Shown piece after piece: positions 44,621 through 57,001 of a DNA stretch of 64,000 nt. Source of the stretch: Malaya genurostris (Eukaryota > Arthropoda > Insecta > Diptera > Culicidae); contig NC_080571.1 in NCBI RefSeq assembly GCF_030247185.1, positions 81,154,525-81,218,524 of the forward strand, read 5' to 3'. Below the pieces are notes generated by a model. The model searched no databases. It saw only the letters and a program-made list of their open reading frames with translations, and was not told the DNA's origin. How positions within the stretch are numbered: position 1 is the stretch's first letter; the number at the start of each line of letters is the position of its first letter. The position numbers were made by a program, and so were the translations under genes.

Positions 44621-47094
44621 CATGGGACTACACTTCATACGGATCAGAATTTTTGAGAGAAGGCGCAAATCACCAAATAATTAGAGAAAATATGTCACTT
44701 GACCCAACTGGTTCTGATTTTGATTCTACGTGAATGCAATTAATACTTCTTTTCGTTTTCCTTCAAATCGATAGTTAAAATTAAAGGCTCGCTAAAAACT
44801 ATTCATTAGACAGGGATAATGAAGAAACCCAGTCAACAATTGCTAGCCGAACCATGAGACTCATTACGCTTTTTGAAAAGAGGTATATATGAAATTAGAG
44901 ACAGGATAATTTAATTAAATTTGAATCACCCGTTCACGAAGTTGGAAAAGCAATTCCTTTTGCTGGTAGATTAATTACTCCATAGAAAAGTTCGGCCGTT
45001 TTCAAAATTGCGTTAAGCAAATCCTCTTGTTCAATTTGCCACTTGTGAGCAACTCCGGAGAACTTGATTATCCGTAACCTATCAGAAATGAACGATAAAG
45101 AAATTACTGTAGGCAACAAACTTCTGGTTTGCTGCTTTACACCGGTTCGCTGTCTGGTTAATGTTCCGACGAAGACTCCCTACCAACCTTACCGCGTGCG
45201 GTACCTCGAACAAGTCCTGGTGCGTTCTTACTCTTATTACAATAATTCCGGACCGAAAAAATGTTCTGTGTACCTGCCTGCTACCTGGACAGGCTCAAGT
45301 ACCGCAGCAGCAAAGATAGCAAAACTTGGCAAAATTTATTCAGCTGTCTGTTCTCGGATGCCAACCGCCACTTGTCCATTCCCGCCGAAAACCAGCAGGG
45401 AAAAAATCACCTGAACTGGAAGTAAGAGAAAAGCAAAGCAATGATTCTAAAGGCAGTTGCAAGAGTGTGAGTTTGCACCGTTTGAAAAAGAGGATCCAAG
45501 ACAAGACACACAAAAGTGAATTAGCAAATAATTTCCAGTCGCTTCTTTGATCAGGCCTCATCACCATCATCATTATCATCATCATCATCATCACTGAAAT
45601 AAGGACTGGACCTTTTGAGGGGGGGATTATTTGTTCGGTTTGGTAATAAATTTAAGAACCGATCCAGAGGTATTAAAATGCAATGGAGTTAAGCAAAACG
45701 ATTCAATTTGCATCAAAGAAAATGAACCCTTTTCGATTTGAAAATACTGTATCACTCTACCTACATTGTTGGTTTCAACAGGAACCAGCTGCAAATTGAT
45801 AAAGCCAAAAAACATTTCCTTCAACGAGACAGGGCAATGGTAATACTTTTATGATTTTACATGGTGTTTGAAAGTTTGAATTTATCGACAAATTTTATTA
45901 GAGTTCAAACAAAGTCACGGTACTAGTTTTCAACCGATTTCGCAACCCGATCATCAAACCGTAACAAGTTTATAACAAAAACTTACAAACTTGTATACAA
46001 GATATGACCGAGCACACTGACGCTTAATAAATACAATTTTTTGATGATGATGGATAAATTTAACTAAAAACTTATTCTAGTCCGAGCGCATAGATTGTTT
46101 GTGAATGAGAAAGTTGACGATTAGAATCTTTCATAATAAATGATTCTACACGTTTCCGGAAAATTCCGAGTCCGTCATCGGACTGATGACTTCATATATC
46201 TATTATCTACTTGATTTAGTTTTGACCATTACGAAATCATTTGCTTTCGCGATACTTAATAGGTGTTTATTCGAGAGGTTTTTGTTTTAATAGACATTAC
46301 TCTTTTGTCTGAAAGATGTTTTGACAATATAAAATCAAAGATAAACTCAAGATGGAATGAATCTATGATTTTTCACGTACCCTTTAAATAGGACCCCTTG
46401 ATGAACTCGATTCCCCGTTAGTTGCCGTTCAATCGAATACAAATAATAATACAACTAGGCTCCATACAAACTGAACGCCAATGTTTGTATCGCGGAATTA
46501 ACAGGTTACCCTAGTCTCTTCTTATATTTAGGTTTGATAAGTGAAAATTTCCAAAAATCTCTTAGCTCACAACTTTACCCAATATTGCTATGGCTTTGTT
46601 GGTTTTATTTCCATATGAACAATCTCTCACATTCCAGCCCACGAAAGATGTTTCCATTCTGGATTGAAACGATTCTGGACTATAGATCACTTCCAGATTT
46701 TCAGCGTCTATTCATCAGATCCTTTCCAAAAAAACCCAATTTGTAAAGGTTCTTAAGAAATATCAATAAACCGGAAGTCGCTATTTTGGATTTTGGAACG
46801 ACCCCAAACATCATTTTCTTGCACCCACTTATCACATCCGTTCCGAAAATGGCCATATGATTTGGGGTTTCCACATTCATTACACAAAACTTTTTTCACG
46901 AATCAAATCCCAAGTAACGTAAACGTTTTTTACGAATTTCCTCTATTTACGAACCCCCGTTCAATTCGTAAATGGAGGTTTCGGTGTACTATGGAATCTT
47001 TTGATAGTAGATAAGTAATGCGTTCCATGGTTCATTATATCAAGTCATCCTCATTCGGGCTCAAGTAAATTATGTAATAAAAACCTTTTTTGAT
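44621..47094. other. Mostly unassigned; (ATC)n microsatellite
   Basis: An imperfect (ATC)n tract lies at 45555-45594. A GC-richer part with the open frame 45064-45414 (116 codons, +) has no recognised domain. It may be unique host DNA, but exon status is unsupported. Confidence 0.4.
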
Positions 47095-48480
47095 CCAACT
47101 AGTGGTGTAATGATGCCTTTCTCATATTACTTATATTTTCAAAAATATCACTAAAAGATTCTGTCAAGAATTTTTTTGTTTTTCAAGCTTGAATAAAGTA
47201 AGCAACCATCTTTGGGTATGAACTAACATAACCTTTTGAATTTTCAAACACTGAATGATTAGACACACTTTACCCTATAATTCTGGAACCGGAAGTAGGA
47301 CCAGGATGAAATTAAACAGCAACCTATTAGACTTTCGGAACTTTCATTTAAGCCTAAGTTTGTGGAAATCGATCAAATCATCTCTGAGAAAACTGAGTGA
47401 GTCTCGTTTTAAAGTTTTTAACTACTGTTTCCGGTACATCTGAAACAGGGAACTGGGTCCCAGTATAGCCGAAGTCGGTTCGTTTAGTAAGTAACTAATA
47501 TAACCTACAAATTAAATCAGTTTTGAGCCAAATCTAGAAGAATTTAACCCTTTATTGCATCGTCGCTCTGAATGACGGTCTGCAATTTTAAACCGACTTT
47601 TACTGTATGAAAGCATGATTAAATTCAATAGCAACCTATGGGACTATGAGATTTTTTATTTTATAAGTGACATTATTTGACACACAGACATTGATCAGCT
47701 TGATAAACTGTGTCGAATGGTATAGAACAATTGGTTGTATAAGCTTACTATATGAGAAAGACAATAAGTGTACTTTAAGTGTTACTTTGATAGCATCGTT
47801 ATCATGATTTTGTGATAATATTAACAAGTAGGTACAAATTGAATAAAAAAATTTACAAATTTACATATATTTCACCTGGAAAATATAAATTTAAATGTGG
47901 CAAATCTTCATGCCATACGAAATTGAACAAAGCACGCTGCAAACGGATCAAAGCCGGTTTTTTATCGTCTTTTGTAAGACGGTTTGAAAGTTTTGACACT
48001 CATCGCCCTTATAGTTTCGGAACCGGAAGTCGGACCTGGATGAAATTGCACACTATCTTTTAAGACAATAAGAACATTAATTTGAATTCTGATTTGAAAA
48101 TGTGAAAATCGGTTTACCCGTTTCTGAGAAATCAAGGTGAGTTCGGTGCGTTCGGAAGCGGAAACCGGTGACTAGTTGTTTCAAAGTAGTTTTATATATT
48201 CACTAACTAACAAGATCTGACAACTAGATGAATGAAATGAAAATGTGCACCTCGTTTCACCTTCGCTTGTGAAAAAATATTCATGAAAATTTTCACTAAT
48301 CGCACTGTAATACCGGAACCGGAAGACGTATCTGGATCAACTTTTCGGGAACTTTTTAAAAAATTTCAAGACCTTTTATTTGCCTCTTAGTTTGTGAAAA
48401 TCGGTTGAGAAAATTTTGCGCGCATTTTTCGAAAATTTTCACATATTTATTCTAATAGTACTGTTGTTGTACCGTTGAAT
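47095..48480 (-). repeat. Dispersed 'cttccggttccgg' repeat, two or three minus-strand units
   Basis: Opens with the right edge inverted (actagtggtgtaatgatgcc at 47099) and includes 'ggaaccggaagt' (47284, 48019, 48316) and 'cctatgggactatgag' (47634). These are mirror images of the units at 28290-30580. Confidence 0.7.
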
Positions 48481-48579
48481 TCCACTATATCACGTCATTA
48501 CACCCTCACAAAGTCACCGGGCTGCAGTTCTGAATCTTTTGAAGCGTTTTATTCCTGGTTGTCTGAATTCAAAATACTA

Positions 48580-49326
48580 CCTTGATCAAAAAGTTCACGG
48601 AATCACCACGGTGTGGCATTTTCAGTCACCCGCTTAGAATTTTTCTAGGTTGCCAAATCCGTAATTGATATTTTATCAAACTTTCTGCTTGTTTGTTCGT
48701 GTCCTCGATTTTGCACAATTTTCAAAATGGAATTGAACTTGCAACAACGAGTTTGCATTAAATTTTGCGTTAAAAATGGATTCAATGGTGCGACGACATT
48801 GCAAATTGTTGTTTCGGCAACGATACTATGGAGTCGTTTATCAGTGGCACGAACGTTCCAGAAGTGGCCGTGAGTCTGTGCATTATGATGAGAGAAGCGA
48901 TAGGCCATCGACATCGAAAAATAACGAGAATATCAGAAAAACCAAATATTGGATGACCGTAGACCGCAAATTGACTATTAGAGTCACACAATGCCATCGT
49001 TATCCGTGATCATTTGGCTAAAAACGAAACGAATACCTTTCATCAACCACCGAATTCACCTGATTTGGTTCCCTGCGACTTTTTCCTATTCGGTCGACTC
49101 AAGAAACCGCTCCGTGGAACGCGTTTCAGCTCCCGAGATGAGATTATGGAAAAATCGTTGATGGCTCTGATAGCCATACCGAAAACTGAATATAAAAAAT
49201 GTTTCGAGGATTGGATCAAGCGCTGGCATAAGATATGGAGCACTTTGAAGGGAACAATATCGATTTTGATGAATAATCTTGTGTTTCGAATTATCAGAAT
49301 AATTTCCGGGAATGTTTTGATCAAGG
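48580..49326 (+). mobile_element. Internally deleted mariner with TIRs and TA target site
   Basis: Ends 'ccttgatcaaaaagttcacg' (left) and 'ccttgatcaaaacattcccg' (right, inverted), with TA at 48578-48579 and 49327-49328; 747 bp. Different TIRs and protein from the 35240 element, so a separate mariner lineage. Confidence 0.85.
48745..49300 (+). pseudogene. Mariner transposase remnant without its first two catalytic residues
   Basis: The N-terminal part (about 48745-48960: CIKFCVKNGF near the start, WHERSRSGRESVHYDERSDR) is joined by deletion to the C-terminal part (49014-49250: FHQPPNSPDLVPCDFFLFGR with the third catalytic Asp in CDFF, then YKKCFEDWIKRWHK). The region with the first two aspartates is absent and the frames differ. 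Confidence 0.82.
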
Positions 49327-49372
49327 TACTATTTTACTTGATCAAATTTCTATTAGGTTACATGATTACGTT

Positions 49373-49651
49373 CAGTCACGTACCCAGAAGGGGGGCCCGA
49401 GGGGCCCAGGCCCCTCCCGAAATCAAAAACAGATATTTAATTATTCAGAAAATCTCAGACATGTTACAGAAATAACAAGACAGTAAATGTAAAGAAATGT
49501 AATACAATAACAGTTCCAGTGAAAAAGTTTAAAGTGTCTGTTAAAAACACCCGTAAAAGGTACACCGAGAATTAGGTACGTCAGCAATCTTCAGTAACAT
49601 TATTTTTCATCTTTGGGCCCCTCCCGAAACGAAATCCTGGGTACGGGCCTG
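49373..49651. mobile_element. hAT-type MITE, 279 bp
   Basis: 15-bp ends 'cagtcacgtacccag' and, inverted, 'caggcccgtacccag'. Perfect 8-bp duplication 'attacgtt' at 49365-49372 and 49652-49659. Sub-terminal 'gggcccctcccgaaa' blocks are also mirrored. Confidence 0.92.
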
Positions 49652-49659
49652 ATTACGTT

Positions 49660-50714
49660 ACATGATGCTGAAATATAGGTGATTGTGTTTTTGTCACATT
49701 CGATGAGAGAGAATTATCCATAATTATTTTAATAATACAATCTTGAACTGGATCCATTTACGGACCACCGTGTCGTTCGCAAATGGAGACTCCAGTTCCA
49801 TCCTTTTTAAACTCACACTATTGAAGTAATGTTTTCTAGCCAAAGTAAATGTGACAATTTCACCGAGATTTGTTTTCAGACAGCTACCGACTGAACTGGA
49901 AATTGTGACAGAACATATACTTATAGATTCCTTTTTGTGCGAAAATTCACAGTAGTCCAGAACGGAGCGATACTCAAGGATGGCTTTTATCGTATCAAAG
50001 AATGCTCTCTAGCAACTCTTCACACGATGCAATCAGTGCCATCAAAAAGAGACGAATATCATCGCAGCAACAAAAAACCGCCATGGTTCATTTAACATAG
50101 AATAGACACCAGTGCGAGAGTGAATTTCTCTCGATGACATTTCTGAGAATCAAAGGTGAGCACGCTGCTGTGGGGATCCACTTTGAAGCAACAAACGGTC
50201 GCTTATTCTCGTTTCGCGATCCAATTCGCGTTGATAATTGCGATAGAAACATTTTACTTTTGCCGCTTATTCTAACTATGTGCATATAACCTTTGTATAA
50301 GTTGTGTCTATGAAAATGTCTGTGAATACTCCACACAAGCGTTTTAAAATATTTCAACCTAGTATAAGAATCATCAAGTCAAATCATCGATTCGATTTTC
50401 TGCGATAATTCGACGCCAACATTTCAAAAGGGCCTAAAAACAATTGACAGATTCTCTTTGTTTACTTTCTCTTTCGACTATATCTGCGAGTCGACAATCG
50501 AGTATCAAATGCGGAAATAGTTACTAACATGAAAATGTTTCCTTAAACAAACTGACGGAATGGGTAAAACTTTTGTATTCGTAAAACTTTTGAATGAAAA
50601 GAAAATATTTAATTTCTTTAATACTGAACTCTATTTAGATTTTGATGATAGGTGAGGTTATGTGATCGATATTATTAATCGAAATTAAATAATTACTGGA
50701 GAATAAACATTCCT
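49660..50714. other. No recognised gene; shared repeat pieces
   Basis: About 49845-49925 resembles 51665-51750 ('gctaccgactgaactggaaatt' type words, not identical). About 50447-50485 resembles the arms of the 56744 MITE (agattctctttgtttacttt). Confidence 0.4.
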
Positions 50715-51480
50715 ATGTAAAGAGGGATTTTGTTCAGTTTGATCTATAATTTAATCATGAATCGACTTACAACGTCTAACATTTGATGAATGGGCGCGGG
50801 CAAAGTTGGAGGAAAGTCCATTTTGTGGCGAAAACTTGTGTTCAGCAACGAAGCTCATTTCTGGTTGAATGGATACGTCAACAAACAAAATTGCCTCATC
50901 TGGAATAAATACCAACCAGAATCACTGCAAGAGCTAGCAATACATTCTAAAAAAAGTCACTGTTTGGTGTGGATTTTGGGCCAATGGCATCATCGGGCCG
51001 TACTTCTTCAAAGGCGACAATGGACGGGACGTTACTGTGTATGGCGTGCGCTACCGTGTTTTGATTTTTTTTGCACAAAATGGAATGTGGTGTGGTTTCA
51101 ACAAAACTGTACCACACGGCACGCGAAACAATGACCAAATTAAAAGCCGCCTTCGGTGAACAGTTTATCTCACGTCTATTGCTTGTGGGGCAATGTTAAC
51201 AAGGATAAACTAGCTGCGATTGACGCACTGAAAGCCAGTATTGAATCATTTATTTGTGAAATACCGGCCGATATGCTGGCATGTGTGTGCCAAAATTGGA
51301 ACTTACGCATGGGCCATCTAAAGCGGAGCTGCGGCCAACATTTGCATGAAATCATCTTCAAACATTAAATTATATTGATCGTTCTATCGATTCCAATAGA
51401 GATCTCATCATTTTTTTGTGTTTATATGTTTTTTGAATATCATATTCATATAATCAATACCTATTAAAAAATCACCCTTA
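50715..51480 (+). pseudogene. Tc1/mariner-superfamily copy 2, deleted, catalytic residues mutated
   Basis: Same family as 12243-13151. A 5' terminal repeat (taaagagggatttt near 50718) and a 3' one (aaaatcaccctt near 51466-51478) bound about 760 bp. The N-terminal domain is deleted: the leader jumps to QRLTFDEWARAKLEE at about 50770-50815. The first catalytic Asp is now Asn (FSNEAHFW), the second is Asn (QQNCT), and the third lies in a deletion near 51178. The tail MGHLKRSCGQHLHEIIFKH ends at 51368. The open 5' half spans 50790-51134 with one frame shift. Confidence 0.82.
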
Positions 51481-53214
51481 ATTTTGACAGTTTTATTCGA
51501 AAACATCATTATTTGAATCACAACTGTATCTACATGTCGAAATTTCGTTAGAAGGTATTGGTATTTGATATACTGTATCTAACACGGTGTGCAGCAAACG
51601 GAAAATAGCATCGACACATCGCATCGCGACCGACTATCCAGCGAACAAATGGATGTAATTTTCAATTTTTTCATCCTTTCACTAGCCAAGCTACCTGTTT
51701 CGTTCGCTGGCAGCCACCGATTGAAGTGGAAATTTTGACAGAGCATGTATGACATCATTATGGCATGCTGTGATTGGTTCGTGAAAACATAGGTCGATTC
51801 TAACCTATTTTTTAATGTTTTGCTATTGAAATACTGAAACGACGTTTCCATACGCATGTTTAAATGAAATGTTTCCAGATCGATTCATTGAAAAACACTA
51901 GTGGCGTGGATTGCTGTTTTGAGCTCAAACTTCTCTTCGGACACGGACGGATTGTTTCAATAGCTTGTTTGATTTTTTTTTCATTTTGCTTAAATAATTA
52001 CAAAACTATCCCTCATGCATTTACGAGCTTCGGGCAGCTAATATTGTCGGTCTAACCATAACATCCTTCGTCTGATGAAATTTATAGTGCCCTGAAACGG
52101 CTAAAATTTTATAAAACCCTTAAATTCATAGGAGTAGTAGTTCTATTATTAAGAAAAATGTAATACTAATCCAAATCAAAACGAACTCAAAAATAACACA
52201 AATGCATAACGAATACTAATAATTTTCTGCCTATTATACGCATTATACGAATCTATCCAAACAGTTGAATATATTCATAAAAACCCATTTCCCATGAAAT
52301 GTGACAACATCCGCAAAACTAGGAGGGGAAATAAAGAAAGCTGAAAGTGACAATTTGGTAATTGAACAGTACATCGACTAGAGAGCGCCCTTTGACACAT
52401 GATCTCGAAGCATCATTAGACGATGATTGAAGGGTTTGCCTGCCTGCCTGCCTCCATGCGATGCTCTCAGTAATGATGCTGCCTAGCTAAACGATTTCTA
52501 AAATAGGGGGTGGTACCCTCACTTCATCCTTGTAATTTGTCTGCATATTTTTCAAACCATTCGGTAATAAATGTTCCCTTTTTTTGTTGAGGACTCAATT
52601 CCGTCGTCGCCGACGTTGCCGCGCTAGCCCACATCGATGATTTTGTATCTTGGCAGGCTCGAAGAAACGACAAACAAATCAAAACAAAACAAACAAAACG
52701 GACAGGAAAAAATATTGGTTCCGAAACAGGGTGAGAAATGAAATACAACATCAATAAATTTTCCACTCTCTTTCGATGGTGGTGCGCTTTGCTTTCGCAT
52801 TGAAGTGTTTTCCTGCTTTATTGTAGGAGCGAAAAGTGCCGCATATTCAAAACATTTGAGGTTTTTCTTTCGATACAGGAAGAAACATCTACGGGAAAGC
52901 ACTTGTAGCGGTTGCCGTAAATCGTAGTGAAATGAGAAGAAAAGGGCAATAAACTAATAAATCTTCAAACGTTGCCACAGTCCTTTGAAATGGATCCGAA
53001 GGAGTGTCTCAGCTGAAATGCCACTAGGTGGTGAAAGATTTGAAACACTCAAAGATCACTAGATTACAAAAAGGACAGTACGAACTCGAAAGATTTAATT
53101 TTCCAATTATATAATATATGTACAATCAGATTCTATCAATGGAATATTTAACGAATGGACAAGACTCAAATAATGATTGAACTGTCTTATAAGGTTAACT
53201 ATAAACAAATCAAT
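51481..53214. other. Mostly unassigned; short (TGCC)n
   Basis: (TGCC)n at 52439-52452. Nothing else is recognised; minus-strand open frames at 51579, 52524 and 52624 have no known domain. Confidence 0.4.
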
Positions 53215-54955
53215 AAAAAAGGGTAGGGGTATAAGGGAAAGGCGGGTAATAGCACAGACTAACAGACAGAACACTCAAATTAGATTCTTTAACCATATAA
53301 ACGGTCATTTCGAATATTCCTTTAGTTGGGACAGTACTCGCATATGTCATGATGGCGCCACGTTACCCTATCAAATACATCCTGTCTGTCATCTAGACTG
53401 TGTTTTTTTTTTCATTTACCAACCGAGTTGCCATTCATACAGAATTACCTGTAATGTATTGATTTGTATACCTCCATGCGAATTTCATGCAGGATACAGA
53501 TTAATTACATATTGCCAAAACTATATACAGAATTGTGCCTACTTCTCATCCTACAACGCAATACAAAATCGAACCCGTTTTGTTACAATATTTACTTGCT
53601 TCTGGTCTTAATTTCGGATGAAAATTACCAACACAATCAAAATAGTCTAGATAAACAACGTTGAGTAAAATAAATGTTTACTTTCCAACATCGCTAAAAA
53701 AGTTAAATATATTATCAACGTACTCCAATAATTTATTGTGACGATTCATTATCAAATATTTTGATGAAATCAGGCAACCCTGTAAGCAGCTGATCGGTGT
53801 TGACAAACGAGGGGAAACCAACTAGTAAAAAACCTTTTACGTAACACAAGGGGTGTACCGATAGTAAATAGTTCGCGCAGTACAATATAGGTGGTACTAG
53901 TGCATCACGAAAAATGATTTTTAAAACAATTTACTCATACTGTCATGTCTGTTAGTCTGTGGTAATAGTGTGCGGCACATATTAGTGCGCATTTCATTGT
54001 GAGCTTTTGTTAATGTTTATCCCTGTCTTTTTTTGCGATAAACATTGAGATTTGGTCCTATTAACCTCATTTGGCTACATTTCACCTTCCGTGTTGTTTT
54101 AATATCAATACGGCAGACGTAAATATAAAATCTGTAATTCTCTTAGCGTTTTTGGTTCGTATAATATAATATATCAAAAATTCCTAGTTGAATCGCGTTT
54201 TTCCTGGCTTAGTAACAATTTTTAGAAAAAAACGAAGATATCGAAATCATAATTTCATATTTTCAAATAGTGCGCAAGCTGCGATCAATAAATATATTTT
54301 GCACAGACTGATTTTTGAATCAAACACAGATTTTTGAAAAAATCACTTGGCATCCTTGGTCATGAGCGAATGTTTTGTTTCGTGTAGCTTGATGAAAAAT
54401 TACGCATTGGAAAGTATTTCATAAAATATTTCAAAAAACTAATAGGTGTGGGCATGAACTTCAATCGGAACGTTATCCGTAGGTTTAAAATGCAAATTAT
54501 AGCATTTATTTTTTCATTTTTTTCTGAATATATCATTGGTTTGATTGGTAAATTGTTCAGAGTTTGTTCAAATTCGCAAAATTTGGTAACCTTATCCTAA
54601 AAATATACATATAAAACATGTTCAAGGGTTGATTCGTGTCCATCCGACAATTTGGGTCGAAAACATTGTTTTCCTTCTATAAAGATTCGAGATTTACGGA
54701 AAATTCATTGTGGGAATTATTATGCACTAGCGCGCACTGTTACCTTACCCTTGCGCACTATTAGGAACAAAACATGACTATTTTGTGGCTTTCATGCTCG
54801 TAAACGAGATAATAATTGTAATCTTTCATTTGAGGTCATTGTAAAGCAAGGTTTGAAGTTTCCGTAGACGTGTTTAAGATCTTGGAAAAAGTAATATTTC
54901 ATTTGTTATACTTAAAAAAGCTAAGGTGCACACTAACCGCCCCCTCTCCCCTAGG
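53215..54955. repeat. Possible larger TIR-like repeat hosting the 53253 element
   Basis: The outer edges 'aagggaaaggcgggtaatag' (53233) and, inverted, 'aggggagagggggcggttag' (54951 downward) are similar, and 'gcgca(c/t)(t)' words recur at 53985 and 54728-54760. Tentative. Confidence 0.35.
53253..53961. mobile_element. TIR element with 7-bp target-site duplication (P- or hAT-like), 709 bp
   Basis: Perfect inverted ends 'cacagactaacagaca' (53253-53268 and 53946-53961), with 'gtaatag' duplicated at 53246-53252 and 53962-53968. A 7-8-bp duplication with CA...TG ends fits P-like or hAT-like elements. The open frame 53177-53611 crosses the left end, so it is not a transposase gene. Non-autonomous. 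Confidence 0.85.
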
Positions 54956-56743
54956 TATTGAATAATTTATATTAACCAACCGAGCTGCTTCCGAATAATT
55001 CATTCCGTTTACCTTTCTGATTATGATTTCTTGAGAAGTGATGAAGTTGATTGATTTTTATTCAACACACAGCACAGAAAGTTTGAAACCCACGAGCAAA
55101 GTGCCGCAATTTTTGCCGTAGGACTACATCTTTCTTTATTATAGTGGGTGTAATTTGGAAAATTTCACACATTCGAAACTGAAGAAAAATGTTTGATGCC
55201 AAATGTCTTAGAATGGCATGAAACATTGAGATCTACGATCTAGTGTATTTGAAAAAAAAATGATCCTCTGGGATTTAGAAAAAAACTGTTGTTTGCTGTT
55301 TCCGAATTAACAGCAATTTTGAATGTCATGCCGATATACGGTAATGTAACTGGCCAAGTTTAACAGCAATCGATCTTTTTCACCGAAATCAGTAAATCGA
55401 AAATATGAAACTAGCGAAATCTCAGTAAACTGCTTTTAGACAACCGAAATTCGATAAACCATCAAAGTAGCCATTTTACTTTAGTGTAGAACTGAGCGAC
55501 GTCAATAAATATAATTGGTAATTAGAACAAGTAACGAAATCTTTGTCTTTGACCATCGTAGAAAACTCTGACATACTCTTCAAAAAGTATCAATATGCAG
55601 AGATGGCATTTCACTAGAGTGATACCCCTCTCAGCAGGCCGTTCAATTTTGTTGATTTTTGATCGCTTGTTGAACGATATATTGCACGAAATATTCGTTC
55701 AATTTGCTGGAACGGTTTGTTGTTGTTTTTTCTCTTGCAGAAATAGTGTGAAAATTAAGTTTTACCTTTACATAGAAAGAAAATTTGTTGTTATTCTACG
55801 TGAAGTAGAAGTATTGTGCAGGTATGTATTGTTAGTTTAAACAAATGAGTGGAGAAAACTTCAGAAATTCTGCAGTAAAACTAGTCCAACGGGGCTCCAA
55901 CTCCTCATGTTAAAAATGGCTCAACAATGGACCTCTGTCTGCCGGGTTTGTTGAACGAAAAAAATGGCATTCGGTTCAACGGTCTGTTTCAAAATCGGCA
56001 AACGAAGGACCCGTGTTGGCCTCCCGTTGAACGATTGATTGGACTTTCATTGGACCAATGATACAACGTATTGGACCAATGAAGGACCACCGTTGAACGT
56101 TTTTTTCTAAGTGGGACACCAGGGTGTAGGTTTCAATTATACACTGCGGATACATTTGCTCCGCTCCACACAAAGAGGAAAGCGCACTTCTTCTCTGTGT
56201 CCAGGCAGACAAACTTTGAGTGCGTGCTTGTGTTGAAAGAAGCTGGTGCGAGAGAATAACGCTAAGCTCTCACGTGCTCTCGCCTAAATACACCCAAGTG
56301 ATCACTGGCGCGTGATGGTGAGCGAACACTTCTGTGAGCTTTAATTAATAGAGAGTATATCTGGTCTTGATATTAAAAATTTGCAATGAAAACTGAAAAT
56401 TTAACGATGAATTGTTTTATTTTGCTGATTTTGCGTGCCCCACGCTTCTTCTACTCAAACCATACACCAGAGTGCTCACCGGCGTGTACACCTCTGTGAA
56501 AGTATCTGCATCCATCTCAGAGAATTTATTAGCTAATGCTCTAGCACTTTGGTGCGATTCAGTGGAGGAGGTAAAAGGAAATAAACAAACGCACTCATGA
56601 TGCGTGCACACTTTATACAACAGTGGTGTATAAATGTGAAAGAAAAGAGCTCTCGTTGAAGTTGTCAGTGCGAGGGGAGAAATTTTGTTTGCTCTTCGTC
56701 ACACAGAGGAGATGGACATCTCTGTCAATATGTAATAATTTAT
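54956..56743. other. Dispersed repeat pieces, no gene
   Basis: About 55310-55500 carries 'cagtaaa(t/c)(c/t)g', 'gaaat(t/c)cg(a/g)taaa' words also seen at 57370-57540. About 55640-56110 repeats 'gttgaacg' and 'ttgga(c)caatga' in both orientations. About 56110-56640 has mirrored 'acaccagggtgtag'/'cagtggtgtataa' edges. These look like worn MITEs. Confidence 0.4.
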
Positions 56744-57001
56744 TTCTGTATAAAATGTTCAAAACGACGTATGTAACAATGAGAGATTCTCTTTGTTCAC
56801 TTTCTCTTTTGATTATTACGGCACTCTTAGCAATCCTTCTCTCCAATTATTTACCGATAATAATAACTAAAGCTATCATCTTTTAATCTGCTCTGGAGAA
56901 ATTTCCGAAAAAAGCAGGAATATTTCGCAATAATCGAAAGAGAAAGTAAACAAAGAGAATCTCTCATTGTTGCATACGTCGTTTTGAACATTTTATACAG
57001 A
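56744..57001. mobile_element. Foldback MITE with 74-bp arms
   Basis: Arms 56744-56817 and 56928-57001 are inverted copies with about four mismatches (tctgtataaaatgttcaaaa...gattatt), with a 110-bp centre. 258 bp. No clear target-site duplication. Confidence 0.75.

Noticed and set aside
45064..45414. 116-codon ORF as a host exon
   Set aside because: No recognised family, and overlapping frames on both strands in a GC-richer patch. Could be unique DNA only.
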